The notes under the pieces: generated by a model
Databases searched by the model: none
What the model was told of the DNA's origin: nothing
Seen by the model: only the letters and a program-made list of their open reading frames with translations
Shown here: piece after piece, positions 1 through 10,090 of the stretch
How positions within the stretch are numbered: the stretch's first letter is position 1
How the letters are laid out: each line of letters opens with the position of its first letter
Source: JBBQWR01 sp038210495
GTDB lineage: Bacteria > Planctomycetota > Planctomycetia > Pirellulales > DATAWG01
NCBI GenBank assembly: GCA_038210495.1
Contig: JBBQWR010000015.1
Span: 42,107-106,106, forward strand
Length of the DNA stretch: 64,000 nucleotides
Direction of reading: 5' to 3'
Position numbers and translations under genes: made by a program

Positions 1-1
1 T

Positions 2-1414
2 GGGCATCTCGTTCGCGCGATCCAAGAAACGCTCGTGCAACTGCACGGGACCTATGGTCTGGCGATCGTGTTCCGAGATTATCCGGAGGTGATTTTCGCA
101 GCCCGGCTTGGCAGTCCGCTCGTCGTCGGCGTCGGCGAGAACGAGCATTATCTCGCCAGCGATGCGTCGCCCCTCGCCGGGCACACGAAGCAGATCGTTT
201 ATTTGGCCGATCACGAGTTGGCCATCATCACGGCCGATTCGCTGCGGGTCATCCACCGCGATCAGGGGCATGTGAAGCACAATGTGCGAACGCTCGACCT
301 CGAATCGGGCTACGCGCAGCTCAACGGCTATCCGCACTACATGCTCAAGGAAATCTTCGAGCAGCCGGAAGCTCTCGAAAACGCGATGCGCGGTCGGCTC
401 AGCCGCGACGAGGCGACGGCCGTATTTGGCGGATTGAATCTCACTCCGCAGCAGCTTCGAAGCGTGAATCGCATGATACTCACCGCCTGCGGCACGAGCT
501 GGCATTCGGCGCTGGTCGGCGAGTATTTGATCGAAGAGTTCGCCCGAATTCCGGTCGAAGTCGAATACGCCAGCGAGCTTCGCTACCGCAATCCGCCGAT
601 CGAGCGCGACACGCTGCTGTTCGCGATCACCCAAAGCGGTGAGACGGCCGATACGCTCGCGGCCTTGCGCGAAGTAAAACGCAAAGGGCATCCGACACTG
701 GCGATCTGCAATGTCGTCGGCAGTTCAATCGCTCGGGAAGCGGACGGCGGAATCTATTTGCACGCCGGCCCGGAGATCGGCGTGGCCTCGACGAAGGCGT
801 TCACGTCGCAATGCGTCACGCTCGCGCTGTTGGGCCTGTATTTTGGCCGACTGAGGCATCTAAGCTTTGGGGCCGGCCTGCGAATTATCGACGCCTTGGA
901 AGAGCTGCCGGACAAGGTGCGGCTGGCGCTGGCCTCGAACGACGAAATTAAACGGATCGCCCAAAAGTATTGCCACTGCAATAATTTTCTTTACCTCGGC
1001 CGTCAACACAATTTTCCGACGGCTCTCGAAGGCGCCCTGAAGCTGAAGGAAATCAGCTATATCCACGCCGAGGGCTATCCGGCCGCCGAGATGAAGCACG
1101 GCCCGATCGCCCTGGTCGACGAGCATACCCCGAGCGTATTCTTGATTCCGCACGGCTTGGTTTACGACAAAGTGATGTCGAACCTCGAGGAGATCAAAGC
1201 CCGGGGCGGCCCGGTGATCGCCGTCATGTGCGAGGGAGACACCCGCGTGGCGGAGCTCGCGGACGACGTGATCCGCATCCCCGAGGTCGAAGATTTTTTG
1301 CAGCCGATCATGACGGCCATCCCGCTTCAATTGCTCGCCTACCACATCGCCGTCCTCCGCGGCTGCGACGTCGATAAGCCAAGAAATCTGGCGAAAAGCG
1401 TGACGGTGGAGTAG
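2..1414 (+). CDS. glmS: Glutamine-fructose-6-phosphate aminotransferase (isomerizing), 5' partial
   Basis: Makes glucosamine-6-phosphate from fructose-6-phosphate and glutamine, the first step toward UDP-GlcNAc, in the cytoplasm. The frame is open from base 2, so the gene begins upstream of the window; 470 residues are visible of a family length near 600. The end of the glutaminase domain comes first, then two SIS sugar-isomerase domains. The first SIS domain has CGTSWHSA and the phosphate-binding TQSGETADT; the second has GRQHNFPTALEGALKLKE. The protein ends with the family-typical DKPRNLAKSVTVE. The N-terminal catalytic cysteine lies outside the window. The next gene starts about 255 bases downstream and appears independent. 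Identification is secure. Confidence 0.97.
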   Translation, partial: GHLVRAIQETLVQLHGTYGLAIVFRDYPEVIFAARLGSPLVVGVGENEHYLASDASPLAGHTKQIVYLADHELAIITADSLRVIHRDQGHVKHNVRTLDLESGYAQLNGYPHYMLKEIFEQPEALENAMRGRLSRDEATAVFGGLNLTPQQLRSVNRMILTACGTSWHSALVGEYLIEEFARIPVEVEYASELRYRNPPIERDTLLFAITQSGETADTLAALREVKRKGHPTLAICNVVGSSIAREADGGIYLHAGPEIGVASTKAFTSQCVTLALLGLYFGRLRHLSFGAGLRIIDALEELPDKVRLALASNDEIKRIAQKYCHCNNFLYLGRQHNFPTALEGALKLKEISYIHAEGYPAAEMKHGPIALVDEHTPSVFLIPHGLVYDKVMSNLEEIKARGGPVIAVMCEGDTRVAELADDVIRIPEVEDFLQPIMTAIPLQLLAYHIAVLRGCDVDKPRNLAKSVTVE

Positions 1415-1669
1415 GGGATAATGTTCGAGCGACGTCGCGCTGGGCTCTTGTTGTTGGAATGCGCGTCGATGTTTTTCGCGCTCTGCTATCACAACCGCTC
1501 TTCTCTCGCGGCGGCGATTTTGGTACTTACGCCGTCCTGAAGGCAGGCTCGCCGGTTGGGCGCTCGGCTTTCAGTCGCATTCGTCGCGGGATTTCCACCG
1601 CTGGCGAACTCATCTCGTTGATATTCATTTCGCTGCACGCTCGTGGCTATTGCTTTGGGGACTTGCCCT

Positions 1670-3745
1670 ATGAAACGGATGCTCCTGCGCCTATCGGCTT
1701 TGACTGCCGTGGTTGTTCTTGGATTGATCGCGATCGCTCAAGCCCAGCGGAGTTTGCCGCCGAGCGAGCCAGGCGCCGATGTTTCCGCGCCGCGATCGAA
1801 CGTTTTGCGAGGTAATTCGGCCGGCGATGGTGGCCGGTTCGTCATGGAAGAGCCCGCGCGGTTTAATCCTGGGCCGGCTCGACGATTGCCCCCGGCAGAT
1901 GTTGTAGTGTCCGACCAGATCGAAGACGCGCCAGTTCGGCAGACGGCTGGAGCTCGAGAATTAAGCGCGGCTCGGCCGGAAGATGGTCCGGGACCCGACC
2001 CGTTCAATTTGGGAAACCGGGCGCCGGCGACGCAGGGACGATTTGGCTCCCCGGCCGCGCCGGCACAACTGCAGCCGGATACATCCGCCGAACCTGCCAA
2101 ATTGTTCGACCCGGCGCGGCCAAGCTCGAATGACGCCGCTGCGCCAGCGACCGGTGACTCGAAGCCAACCGAGGGTCCGAAGCTATTATTGCGAGTTCCG
2201 CAAAACAACGAAACGGCTGGTAGTCCGACCGACGGTGAGCCGTCGCGCACGGTTTCGGTCATGCATCATCACCCAGCAGTGAATAGTGCGCTCCGGCCCG
2301 TGGACGCCGTTTCGACGCCAGCTGAGGCAGTCGCCGCGATCGAAGGCGCCGGCCGCCCGGGAGCCAAGCAACTCGAAGGTTCGCAATCGCCCCGGCTGAC
2401 CGTCGAAAAGATCGCACCGCGCGAGGCGCAGGTCGGCAAGACGGCTCGATTCGAAATCAAGGTCGTCAACGTCGGCGAGGTCGCCGCTCAAGGGGTCGAA
2501 GTCCACGACTGCGTGCCGCAAGGCGCTCAGCTTATCGGAACCAATCCGCCGGCCAACCAAGGAACTCACGGCGAGTTGTCTTGGACGCTCGGCATGCTCA
2601 AACCGGGCGAGCAAGCGTCTGTGCAAATGGACCTCTCGCCCACCAGCGAAGGCGAAATCGGGAGTGTTGCGACAGTGACATTCCGCACCGATGCCTCGGC
2701 GCGTACGGTGGCCACCAAGCCGCAACTAACCTTGGAATTGGTCGCGCCCAAACAGGTGCTGATCGGTGAGAACGTGAAGCTGTCGATCAAGCTCTCGAAC
2801 CCTGGCACGGGCGTCGCCAGCGGTGTTGTGATTTCGGAACGAGTGCCCAACGGTCTCCAACATCCGGCGGGCAGCGAAGTCGAGTTCGAGATCGGTTCGC
2901 TCAAGCCGGGCGAGAGCCGGCAGGTGGACCTCGTGCTGAAAGCCTCGCAGGCGGGCCATATCGTCAATTCGCTCAGCGCCCGCGGCGAAGGCAATCTGAA
3001 GGCCGAGCAACATAGCGATATCGAAGTCGTCGCTCCGGCGCTGTCGGTGGCAATGACCGGTCCCGCGAAACGGTATCTGGAGCGGCAAGCGACCTACACC
3101 GTATCGGTATCCAACCCAGGCACCGCGCCGGCTAAGGACGTGCAGTTGGTGACGCAGTTGCCGCGAGGCATGAAGTTTGTCAAAGCCAACAACTCAGGCC
3201 ACTTCGATCCGAACACGAACACCGTATCGTGGAGCTTGGAAGAACTGCCCGCTTCGGAAACCGGCAGCGTCACGCTGGTGGCCATGCCGATCGAAGCCGG
3301 CGAGCAAAAAGTCAGAGTCCAAGGCAAGGCTCAGCAAGGGCTGACAGACGAAAAGGAGCAGACCGTGACGGTCGAGGGGCTTGCGGCTCTTGCGTTCGAT
3401 GTTCGGGCGAGCGACGAAACGATCGAAATCGGTGGCGAAACGACTTATGCAATTCACATTGTCAATCAGGGCTCCAAAGCCGCGAGCAACGTTCGAGTGA
3501 CGGTCGCTCTGCCGGCCGAACTGAAGGCGACCGGCGCCGATGGCCCGGCGCGGGACAACACGCAGGATCATCAGGTGCAATTCGAGCCGATTGCCCGATT
3601 GGAGCCCAAGGGGGAAGCCATGTTTCATGTGAAGGCCCAGGCCCTGCAGGCCGGCGATTTGCGGGTGAAGGTTCAATTGCTCACGGATGACATGCGTCAG
3701 CCGCTGACGAAGGAAGAGAGCACGCGGGTTTATGCGGACCAGTAG
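1670..3745 (+). CDS. Exported protein with four DUF11-type beta-sandwich repeats
   Basis: 691 residues. The ATG at 1670 is preferred because GGGGA lies 8 bases upstream and it opens directly onto a signal peptide (MKRMLLRLSALTAVVVLGLIAIAQA). An alternative GTG at 1643 adds nine residues. Residues about 30-240 are a low-complexity Pro/Ala/Asp-rich stretch. After that come four tandem 110-120 residue repeats with the DUF11 signature: an opening like VGKTARFEIKVVNVGEVAAQGVEV, then a W-x-L-G-x-L-x-P-G-E turn. DUF11 proteins are exported surface or cell-wall proteins with Ig-like folds; a structural role is inferred. No catalytic motif is seen. Confidence 0.85.
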   Translation: MKRMLLRLSALTAVVVLGLIAIAQAQRSLPPSEPGADVSAPRSNVLRGNSAGDGGRFVMEEPARFNPGPARRLPPADVVVSDQIEDAPVRQTAGARELSAARPEDGPGPDPFNLGNRAPATQGRFGSPAAPAQLQPDTSAEPAKLFDPARPSSNDAAAPATGDSKPTEGPKLLLRVPQNNETAGSPTDGEPSRTVSVMHHHPAVNSALRPVDAVSTPAEAVAAIEGAGRPGAKQLEGSQSPRLTVEKIAPREAQVGKTARFEIKVVNVGEVAAQGVEVHDCVPQGAQLIGTNPPANQGTHGELSWTLGMLKPGEQASVQMDLSPTSEGEIGSVATVTFRTDASARTVATKPQLTLELVAPKQVLIGENVKLSIKLSNPGTGVASGVVISERVPNGLQHPAGSEVEFEIGSLKPGESRQVDLVLKASQAGHIVNSLSARGEGNLKAEQHSDIEVVAPALSVAMTGPAKRYLERQATYTVSVSNPGTAPAKDVQLVTQLPRGMKFVKANNSGHFDPNTNTVSWSLEELPASETGSVTLVAMPIEAGEQKVRVQGKAQQGLTDEKEQTVTVEGLAALAFDVRASDETIEIGGETTYAIHIVNQGSKAASNVRVTVALPAELKATGADGPARDNTQDHQVQFEPIARLEPKGEAMFHVKAQALQAGDLRVKVQLLTDDMRQPLTKEESTRVYADQ

Positions 3746-4010
3746 ATGGGGAACGTGGCGGGTGGTGAGTGGCGAGTGGCGAGTGATGGCAACGAAGACA
3801 GCGCCGGTCTGGTGTACATGCCGCCGGCTTGGTTTTGAAGGGCGCCTATGCCGCTGAGATCGGTTGGGGCGGTTGCGGTAGGCTGATTTTTATTGGCGCC
3901 GGTGCTGGCTTGTTGAGGCTGCTTTACAACGCCGGTTCACGGTAACACACTTGGATAAGGGAGTATTTGCCGAGCTTTTGACCGATCCTTGCCGAGGCGA
4001 TCCGTCGCGT

Positions 4011-5216
4011 ATGTCGATCAGGATAACATGCCCGAGAGGACACCGGCTGAAGGTGAACGACCGCATGGCGGGTCGATCGGGGCGATGCCCGTTCTGCCGC
4101 GAGGTTGTGAATGTCGGGCCGTTGGAGGCGCCGCCGATTCCGCCGCCGCCGTCGATCTTTGGCCCAGGCGATCTGCCTGAAGCGCCGGCCACCCCTGTCG
4201 CAGCTGTTATGGTTGATAACGGGGTTCGACAAGTCGTTGTCGACGAGTTAATTGCGACGCCCGCGCCTGAGCCGCCGTCGGTTCCTGACGCTCCGCCGCC
4301 AGCCGTTCAGACTGTTCCACCTTTGGTTCTGTCCCCGGTCGCGGTCGAGGAGACATCGGCCGCTCAATTGGCTGACAGTCCCGACAAGACGGACACGAGC
4401 AAGCTGCGGATTGTCGGCGCATGGAAAGTCGTCGGCTCCGCGCCACCGCCGGTCCTTTTTTTGCCAGCGCCGCCAAACAACGAGCCGCCATCGCCATCGG
4501 CAATTCCCATTGCAGAACGAATCGAGCGTGATCCGATTGCTCCGCAGCGGGTCGTGATGGCCGAAGCGATCACGGAGGCGCCGCCGACACGGGTCATTCC
4601 GGTAGCCGAAGTCGCCCTACCCGTGACCGAGTACGCGGCGGACGAAATTTCGCCGCTGGAACCTGAACCTATACCGCCAACCGAGACGCCCGCAGTGGTG
4701 ACTCGCTCGGCCGAGGCTCCACCGACGATCGTGAGGCGTCCGTCATCGGTAAAATTTCCGGCGCCAAAACCAATTCCAACGCCAAAAATCGCGCGGCGAC
4801 GCACTCAGGCCGAAAAGCTCGCTGCCTATGCATCGGCCGTGGTAGCGGTCGTTGCTTTGGTGTCGATAATTCCAGCCCTTGGGCACATCAACCTGCCGAC
4901 AGCGCCAGGCTGGGCTCGCGGCGTGATTCTCGTATCGATGCTGCTGCTCGCCTACGCGGCATGGCTGCCGACGATCGCCGACCGCGGAACGTTCTGGGTC
5001 ACGACAATCGTCATGGCGGCCGTGGCGGCCATGTACGGCTCGGTCATGACGATGTCGTTCACGACGCCAATCGACGCCGATTTACCGCTGGGCCTAACCG
5101 AGCTTCGGTGGCTGGCGCCGTACTGGTGCGGAGCGATCATGACTCTGTCGGCGTGCGCCGCCTACTACTGCGGACACGCGGCCCAGGTCTTGAGTCATCG
5201 AACGGCCCGAGCCTAA
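4011..5216 (+). CDS. Membrane protein with N-terminal Cys-pair motif and four C-terminal TM helices
   Basis: 401 residues. I prefer ATG 4011 over TTG 3951 because the Cys motif then starts at residue 5, as in related planctomycete proteins that open with C-P-x-G-H-x-L-K-V ... C-P-x-C. The visible motif is CPRGHRLKVND followed by RCPFC, a likely zinc-binding module. Residues about 40-275 are a Pro/Ala/Glu-rich linker. The C-terminal 130 residues contain four hydrophobic segments, starting near YASAVVAVVALVSIIPALG and ending near WCGAIMTLSACAAYYCG. Function is unknown; the layout suggests a membrane-anchored protein with a cytoplasmic zinc module. It converges on the polysaccharide-export gene across a strong hairpin. 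Confidence 0.75.
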   Translation: MSIRITCPRGHRLKVNDRMAGRSGRCPFCREVVNVGPLEAPPIPPPPSIFGPGDLPEAPATPVAAVMVDNGVRQVVVDELIATPAPEPPSVPDAPPPAVQTVPPLVLSPVAVEETSAAQLADSPDKTDTSKLRIVGAWKVVGSAPPPVLFLPAPPNNEPPSPSAIPIAERIERDPIAPQRVVMAEAITEAPPTRVIPVAEVALPVTEYAADEISPLEPEPIPPTETPAVVTRSAEAPPTIVRRPSSVKFPAPKPIPTPKIARRRTQAEKLAAYASAVVAVVALVSIIPALGHINLPTAPGWARGVILVSMLLLAYAAWLPTIADRGTFWVTTIVMAAVAAMYGSVMTMSFTTPIDADLPLGLTELRWLAPYWCGAIMTLSACAAYYCGHAAQVLSHRTARA

Positions 5217-5278
5217 GAAGTTCTCACAAACCGCCTCGGAGAAGGGGACAGCCCCCAGCGGTTTTGTGAGCAGTTCTA
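5217..5278. terminator. Large hairpin between convergent genes, likely bidirectional terminator or repeat
   Basis: Left arm AGTTCTCACAAACCGC (from 5219) pairs with right arm GCGGTTTTGTGAGCAGTTCT ending at 5278. The loop contains GGGGACAGCCCCC, which resembles the core of the GGGGAC/GTCCCC repeat family found elsewhere in the window. It sits exactly between two convergent stops (5216 and 5304), so it could terminate transcription in both directions. No clear T-run follows, so it may be a repeat element rather than a canonical terminator. Confidence 0.5.
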
Positions 5279-5303
5279 AATCAGACGACCACGTGTTGGT
5301 TGA

Positions 5304-6545
5304 TTATCGCACCGCTGAGACCGCTCCGAAGCTGTAGCTCGCCGAGAACGGAATCACGCCGTAAATCCCCCGCGTGAAGACCAAGTTGATGAAGTCGTCG
5401 GTCTTCAAAATTTCTGACTTCGGCACGAGCACGACGTCTGAATCGCCCAGCCAAATATTTCCGCCCGGGCACATCGATTTGCCGGCCAGCGCCGCGTGCA
5501 GATCGACCATCGTGGCCATGAGTCGATAATCGTCGCCCCGACGGAAGATCACAACTTGCTTTAAATGAGCGCCCACGTTCCAACTTCCCGCCAGCGCCAG
5601 GGCTTGCAGAACGCTGGTCGGCCCTTCGAGCGTGAACCGTCCCGGGAGATGGACTTCGCCGAGCACAAAAATATAGCGCGGCGCCCGATTGGTGAGGATG
5701 GGCGTGACCTCAATGCCCTGAATTTCCGCCCCATAGCGGGCGTCAATTTCGCTTTTCAAATCGTCCAGCGTCAGTCCCTGGACCGGCACGGGACCGATCG
5801 CCGGCAAGCTGATCGTGCCGTCGGGGGCGACGCGAACGTCGATTCCCTGACCGCCCGACCCGGCCCGGGCGTCGACCGTGTTCCGCAGATCGTCGAGCTT
5901 GGCGTTCACCCGGCTGGGCGTGACGGTGACTGCGGGGACTTTATAAAACTTCTGATAGAGCTTTTCCATGTCGTCACGGACCTGGGTGACCGTCAGATGC
6001 GCGACTTTAACTTGACCCAATAGCCGGAGCGTGATCGTGCCGTCCGGTTGAATCACGAGCGTGCGATTCAAGTTTGGATCGGTGAACGATTCGACTAGGA
6101 TTTCATCGCCGACGCCCAATTGATAGGGCCGGCTGGTTTCATTGCGGGTTAGCCGGTAGACGCAGCGGATTTGGTCGTCAACACGCAGCCGATACACGGG
6201 AACTTGCGGTATTCGCGGATGAGCGACATATTCGCCGGGGCCGCCCGGCTCCCAGGGAGCGCAATAGACGCAGTCGCCGCCGCAGTTTTGGCACAACTGA
6301 ATGGCGGCGTCGAACCGGCGATCGACACTTGTCGTTGGCAACCGCTCGACTTGGCGCGAAAGGGCGCCGTGCGAAACGGCGCGCTCGTCGTTCGCGACCT
6401 TTATCGTGGAGCCTCGATGACTAGGCCAAGTCAAGGCGACAGCGAGGACACATCCTACCGATAGAACGACAATCGACACCGGCCGCCGACCCAAGAGTCG
6501 AGCACTGACCGAGCCGAAATTTTTTAGTACCGAGAATCCGCTCAT
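5304..6545 (-). CDS. Polysaccharide export protein, Wza-like (Poly_export/SLBB)
   Basis: 413 residues with a single N-terminal membrane segment (RRPVSIVVLSVGCVLAVALTW region) rather than a clear lipobox. It has two Poly_export modules. The first starts YQLGVGDEILVESFTDPNL with VIQPDGTITLRLLGQV; the second has VAPDGTISLPAIGPVPVQGLTL. A soluble-ligand-binding (SLBB) domain follows (IFVLGEVHLPGRFTLEGPTSVLQALALAGS). Wza-like proteins form the outer-membrane or periplasmic exit channel for exopolysaccharide. A Cys-rich patch (CQNCGGDCVYC) precedes the export domains and is unusual for Wza. It lies 87 bases downstream of a co-directional TPR gene and is probably co-transcribed with it. No Wzc-type kinase or glycosyltransferases are in the window. 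Confidence 0.88.
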   Translation of the reverse strand: MSGFSVLKNFGSVSARLLGRRPVSIVVLSVGCVLAVALTWPSHRGSTIKVANDERAVSHGALSRQVERLPTTSVDRRFDAAIQLCQNCGGDCVYCAPWEPGGPGEYVAHPRIPQVPVYRLRVDDQIRCVYRLTRNETSRPYQLGVGDEILVESFTDPNLNRTLVIQPDGTITLRLLGQVKVAHLTVTQVRDDMEKLYQKFYKVPAVTVTPSRVNAKLDDLRNTVDARAGSGGQGIDVRVAPDGTISLPAIGPVPVQGLTLDDLKSEIDARYGAEIQGIEVTPILTNRAPRYIFVLGEVHLPGRFTLEGPTSVLQALALAGSWNVGAHLKQVVIFRRGDDYRLMATMVDLHAALAGKSMCPGGNIWLGDSDVVLVPKSEILKTDDFINLVFTRGIYGVIPFSASYSFGAVSAVR

Positions 6546-6632
6546 AGCGATCCTTCACCCTCTAATTGCCTCGGCGACTTGTTCGCGCGAGATGGTTTTC
6601 GTCGTAGTCGCTAATCGAATCGCGAAAGAGTT

Positions 6633-8309
6633 TTAACGTCGCACGGCCGGCTGTGCTTGGACGCCGGTCGCGATCGATGGTCTGACCGGATCGATGCTCA
6701 CCGGCATCGACGCGGCAAACGTATTTGCGTCGACCCATTGCACATCGCTTGGCGCGGAGCCGATCTTTTGCATGCCCATGGCCAGCCCCGTTCGCCGAGC
6801 CCGGCTCGCCAGATCGCTCTCGCCCAATCGATCATGGACCGCGGCCAAGTTTTCCCAGACGGCCGGCCGCGGCGCGACTTTCAGGCTATGCAGGAAAGCG
6901 ATCTTTGCTTCGGGCAAACGGCCAAATCGCACGAGTTGGACCCCTAGCTCATTGGCCGCCCGAGCGTTGCGGTTGTCGACTTGCAGGGCCGCCTCTTGAT
7001 AGACGATCGCCTTGGCGCCCCCCGTGAAATCGGCCGGGCCGTGCGAGGCGGGCGGCAAGGCGTAAACCTTTCCAAGTCCATGTAGCGCCATCGAGCCTGG
7101 AGGCATATCTGCGACGGCGGCCGCCAGTTGCTCGCTCGCGTACGTCAAATATTTGGCCATCGCCGCGCGAGTTGAAACCCGCTCGCAATCTTGGCCGCGA
7201 AGGACGGGCGTGTGGTGTCCGGCGACTATGTCGGTCACATGCAAATCTTCGATCGACCTAGCGTCTCGAGCGGCGAAGTCGTCCGCTTCCTCGAGCGCTC
7301 GAAGGCCGGCCGCCAGTTTCTGTTCGTGGCTTTGTTCTTGACCCCGGTCGTCATTTTGGCCGTCCAGGGCGACGGCCATCATGTGCAGTGATTCGTAGAA
7401 CTCGGACCGCGCGGCGTAGATCGCGCCATGCTCGGCGAGTTCAAAGGCGTGCCGGTTCATGGCGTTGGCTCGGGCCGCCACAGCCTGCATTTGTTGCGGG
7501 TTCGCAGTCGTCGCCCGCGGAGGTGGGATGATTTTCGGTATCGAATCGACCGGCGCCACCGGCTGCACGGCGGCAACACCGGGGGCCGCCGAAAGCGTGG
7601 TGGCGACTGGTGGAGAGCCCATAGAGATCACCGGCGGCGTTACGACCGGCCGAACGGCGACCGATGGCGGCGCGACAGGACGTGTTGTGACTGGCTGCGA
7701 TACGACCGGCTGCGAAACAACGGGCTGTGACGCCATCGACAAAACAGACACCGGCGGCGCGATGGCGGATGCGACGTAAGTAAATGATGAGTTTGCCCCA
7801 ACCTTCTGCGGAACGATCGTTGCTTTGGCAGCAGGCGAACCAGAGACTGTCGGAACCGCCGGCGACGCCGCAGCGGGCGCCGGAATGACGGGCGTTTTAT
7901 GAACTGGTGTGTTGATTGGCGGCAAAAGCGCGGCGAACTTTGCGTTGCGATCGCCTTCGACATCAGACGGAATTGGCGGCAAAGGCTGCAAATTCGCCGC
8001 CGTCTGCGTGCCTTGCGAAGCGCCGCGCGGGGCTAGTTTCAAAACGGAGCCCGTGGCGGCCGGCGCCGCGCCTTGGGCGCCGTACTGGAAATCCTTTTCC
8101 AGCAAACTCGAGACATCCACCGCGCTGCCATCCGGCAACGGAATCGGTCGGGCCTGCGCCAAGCGGACTCGCGACATTTCCGCCGGCCGCTCGCTGGCGA
8201 CCGTGACCGTTTGGGCCTGCAAGATTGTTTGGACCAATCCACCCGCTAGATAGGCAGCCAGGGCCGCCGCAATCATGGGCCCGGCGCCCCTTCGATAGGA
8301 TCCTTCCAT
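6633..8309 (-). CDS. Exported TPR protein with Pro/Val-rich linker
   Basis: 558 residues. The N-terminus has a hydrophobic segment (PMIAAALAAYLAGGLVQTILQAQT) consistent with a signal anchor. Residues about 60-260 are low complexity, including tandem PVVSQPVVSQPVTTRPV units. The C-terminal half is alpha-helical with tetratricopeptide-like repeats (for example ARAANELGVQLVRFGRLPEAKIAFLHSLKVAP). TPR domains bind proteins, and the position directly upstream of the polysaccharide-export gene suggests an assembly or scaffolding partner in the same pathway (inference). The 8310-8710 gap upstream must hold the operon promoter, but I see no convincing boxes. Confidence 0.75.
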   Translation of the reverse strand: MEGSYRRGAGPMIAAALAAYLAGGLVQTILQAQTVTVASERPAEMSRVRLAQARPIPLPDGSAVDVSSLLEKDFQYGAQGAAPAATGSVLKLAPRGASQGTQTAANLQPLPPIPSDVEGDRNAKFAALLPPINTPVHKTPVIPAPAAASPAVPTVSGSPAAKATIVPQKVGANSSFTYVASAIAPPVSVLSMASQPVVSQPVVSQPVTTRPVAPPSVAVRPVVTPPVISMGSPPVATTLSAAPGVAAVQPVAPVDSIPKIIPPPRATTANPQQMQAVAARANAMNRHAFELAEHGAIYAARSEFYESLHMMAVALDGQNDDRGQEQSHEQKLAAGLRALEEADDFAARDARSIEDLHVTDIVAGHHTPVLRGQDCERVSTRAAMAKYLTYASEQLAAAVADMPPGSMALHGLGKVYALPPASHGPADFTGGAKAIVYQEAALQVDNRNARAANELGVQLVRFGRLPEAKIAFLHSLKVAPRPAVWENLAAVHDRLGESDLASRARRTGLAMGMQKIGSAPSDVQWVDANTFAASMPVSIDPVRPSIATGVQAQPAVRR

Positions 8310-8710
8310 CGCTATGGTCTCGCAAGTCAGCCTTGACTCTCATAACTAATCCACTCTTAGGACGGAATCGTCCGTGTAGACCGGTGCTATCGATCAAAAC
8401 CAGGGTAGGGATAAAATCCGTCCGCGCAAGGCAAACCGATAATCGTCAAATCGTGCGCGGCCGTACCGAGCCCAGGCGCTCAAAGCCATGCGAGCGGAAC
8501 AGTTGGAATAACCCCAACCGCGATCGAATGGAGGACGCGACGCGCCCGCAGAGATTAGAAACGCCGTTCAATCGGACAGATACTAGGCGGCTGAGGTTGG
8601 ATCGACGGGAAATGCCGGTAGTCTGTTCTCGACGCTGAAACACTCATCAGGGATTTGGCGAGGATGCCTCTAGTCGCGGCCACCCTTTTCATTCACTTCT
8701 TCGGATAAAC
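8310..8710. other. Intergenic region without recognisable gene
   Basis: About 400 bases between the start of the TPR gene and the end of the Gfo/Idh/MocA gene, both on the minus strand. Open frames of 65-140 codons here have no ribosome-binding site and no family resemblance. It should contain the promoter for the export operon; no hairpin or repeat stands out. Confidence 0.5.
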
Positions 8711-10018
8711 TCATGCGACAAATGGGTCGCGCGCCGGCCGCGACCGTAAACTGTTCGCCTCGTCGTCGTCAATGAACTCGACCTTTACGGGGTCGAGCTT
8801 CAGCTTGCGATTCAACATCCACGACAGGGCCGCCGCGTGGCAGGCGATGTGCGAATGCCGCATCACCTCGGGATTCGCCGCCGTGGCTGCCCGAGATTTG
8901 ACGCAATCGAAAAAGTTGCGAGCATGCGTGCCGACATCCAGGCCGTTCGCTTTTTTCCCTTGCTTGAGCTCTTTCATTAAAGATTCGGGCTGCGCGACGA
9001 TCTCGCCGCTGTCTCCAGCCTCGACCCAACCCTCGTCGCCGACAAATCGCACGGGACAAGTGCCCAGGTGCTGCACCCAGCCCGGGCGCTCGCCAAACGG
9101 AGTCTTGAGGAAATCGAGCACGAGCTTCACGCCGTTGGCGTAGTGGGCAGTAATGTTATTTGCCGAGGGTTCATATTCGATCGGCATCGTATCGTCCGCC
9201 TTGTGGGCCCATTGGCACTGGTCGACCGTATGGGCGCCCCAGTCAAGCAGTCGGGCGCCGGAATCGAAATCGTAATACCCTCGCCAGCCGCCCGCGACAT
9301 ACTTGCCGTTGTACGGCCGCCACGGCGCCGGGCCGAGCCACATGTTCCAATCGCAAACGTCGCGCGGCGGCGTCGGTTCGCCGGGGAGCCACTGCGTCTC
9401 GATTTGCGGCACGTACACCGAGGCGAACAGCGTGTGAATCTTGCCGAGCTTGCCGCTATGAGCCAGTTCGATGGCCTGCTGGAAATTGGGGACGCTACGG
9501 CGCTGCGTACCGGCCTGAAAAACGCGCCCCGTTTGCTTCATCGTCTGGGCGAGTTGCTGACAGAGGTCGATCGTCAGCCCGCATGGCTTCTCGCTGTAGA
9601 CATCTTTGCCGGCCTTGGCCGCGGCCATCGAAGCTGCGGCGTGCCAACGATCACCGGTCGCAATCAATACGGCGTCGATGTCTTTGCGATCCAGAAGCTG
9701 CCGGAAATCCCGCGTCGTTGCGCAGTCGTGATTGCCGTAGTGCGTGTCGACCAGCGCCTTGCCAGCGTCGCGGCGGCTGGCCTGCACATCGGAGATCGTG
9801 ACGCATTTCACATCGGCCATCGGCAGGATCGCGGACAGATCATACGTGCAACGCGGACCGATGCCGATCACGCCGAGCGTGATTTTGTTACTGGGCGCGA
9901 CGGTTCCGTCTAGGCCGAGCGCTCGGCCCGGCACAAAGTAGGGCAACGACATCGCGGCGCTCATGGCCACTGAACCCTTGATGAAATTTCGCCGTGTGGA
10001 CTGATTATACTGCGTCAT
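8711..10018 (-). CDS. Tat-exported Gfo/Idh/MocA family oxidoreductase
   Basis: 435 residues from ATG 10018 with GGGGA upstream; a GTG at 10039 would add seven residues. The N-terminus is a twin-arginine signal (STRRNFIKGSVAMSAAM), so the folded, cofactor-loaded enzyme is exported. The Rossmann domain has GVIGIGPRCTYDLSAI. The catalytic-region EKP motif is present (VYSEKPCGLTIDLCQQLA), and a C-terminal alpha/beta substrate domain follows (WNMWLGPAPWRPYN, LLDWGAHTVDQCQWAH). Planctomycetes carry large expansions of such secreted NAD(P)-dependent oxidoreductases, thought to act on sugars or sugar acids. The substrate cannot be told from sequence. It appears monocistronic. Confidence 0.92.
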   Translation of the reverse strand: MTQYNQSTRRNFIKGSVAMSAAMSLPYFVPGRALGLDGTVAPSNKITLGVIGIGPRCTYDLSAILPMADVKCVTISDVQASRRDAGKALVDTHYGNHDCATTRDFRQLLDRKDIDAVLIATGDRWHAAASMAAAKAGKDVYSEKPCGLTIDLCQQLAQTMKQTGRVFQAGTQRRSVPNFQQAIELAHSGKLGKIHTLFASVYVPQIETQWLPGEPTPPRDVCDWNMWLGPAPWRPYNGKYVAGGWRGYYDFDSGARLLDWGAHTVDQCQWAHKADDTMPIEYEPSANNITAHYANGVKLVLDFLKTPFGERPGWVQHLGTCPVRFVGDEGWVEAGDSGEIVAQPESLMKELKQGKKANGLDVGTHARNFFDCVKSRAATAANPEVMRHSHIACHAAALSWMLNRKLKLDPVKVEFIDDDEANSLRSRPARDPFVA

Positions 10019-10090
10019 GTCGCGTCCCCTGGTTTTCACTTTCCGTCGAATAGTGGGTCAGTCTAATCCCAATTTTTTCAATTGACACGC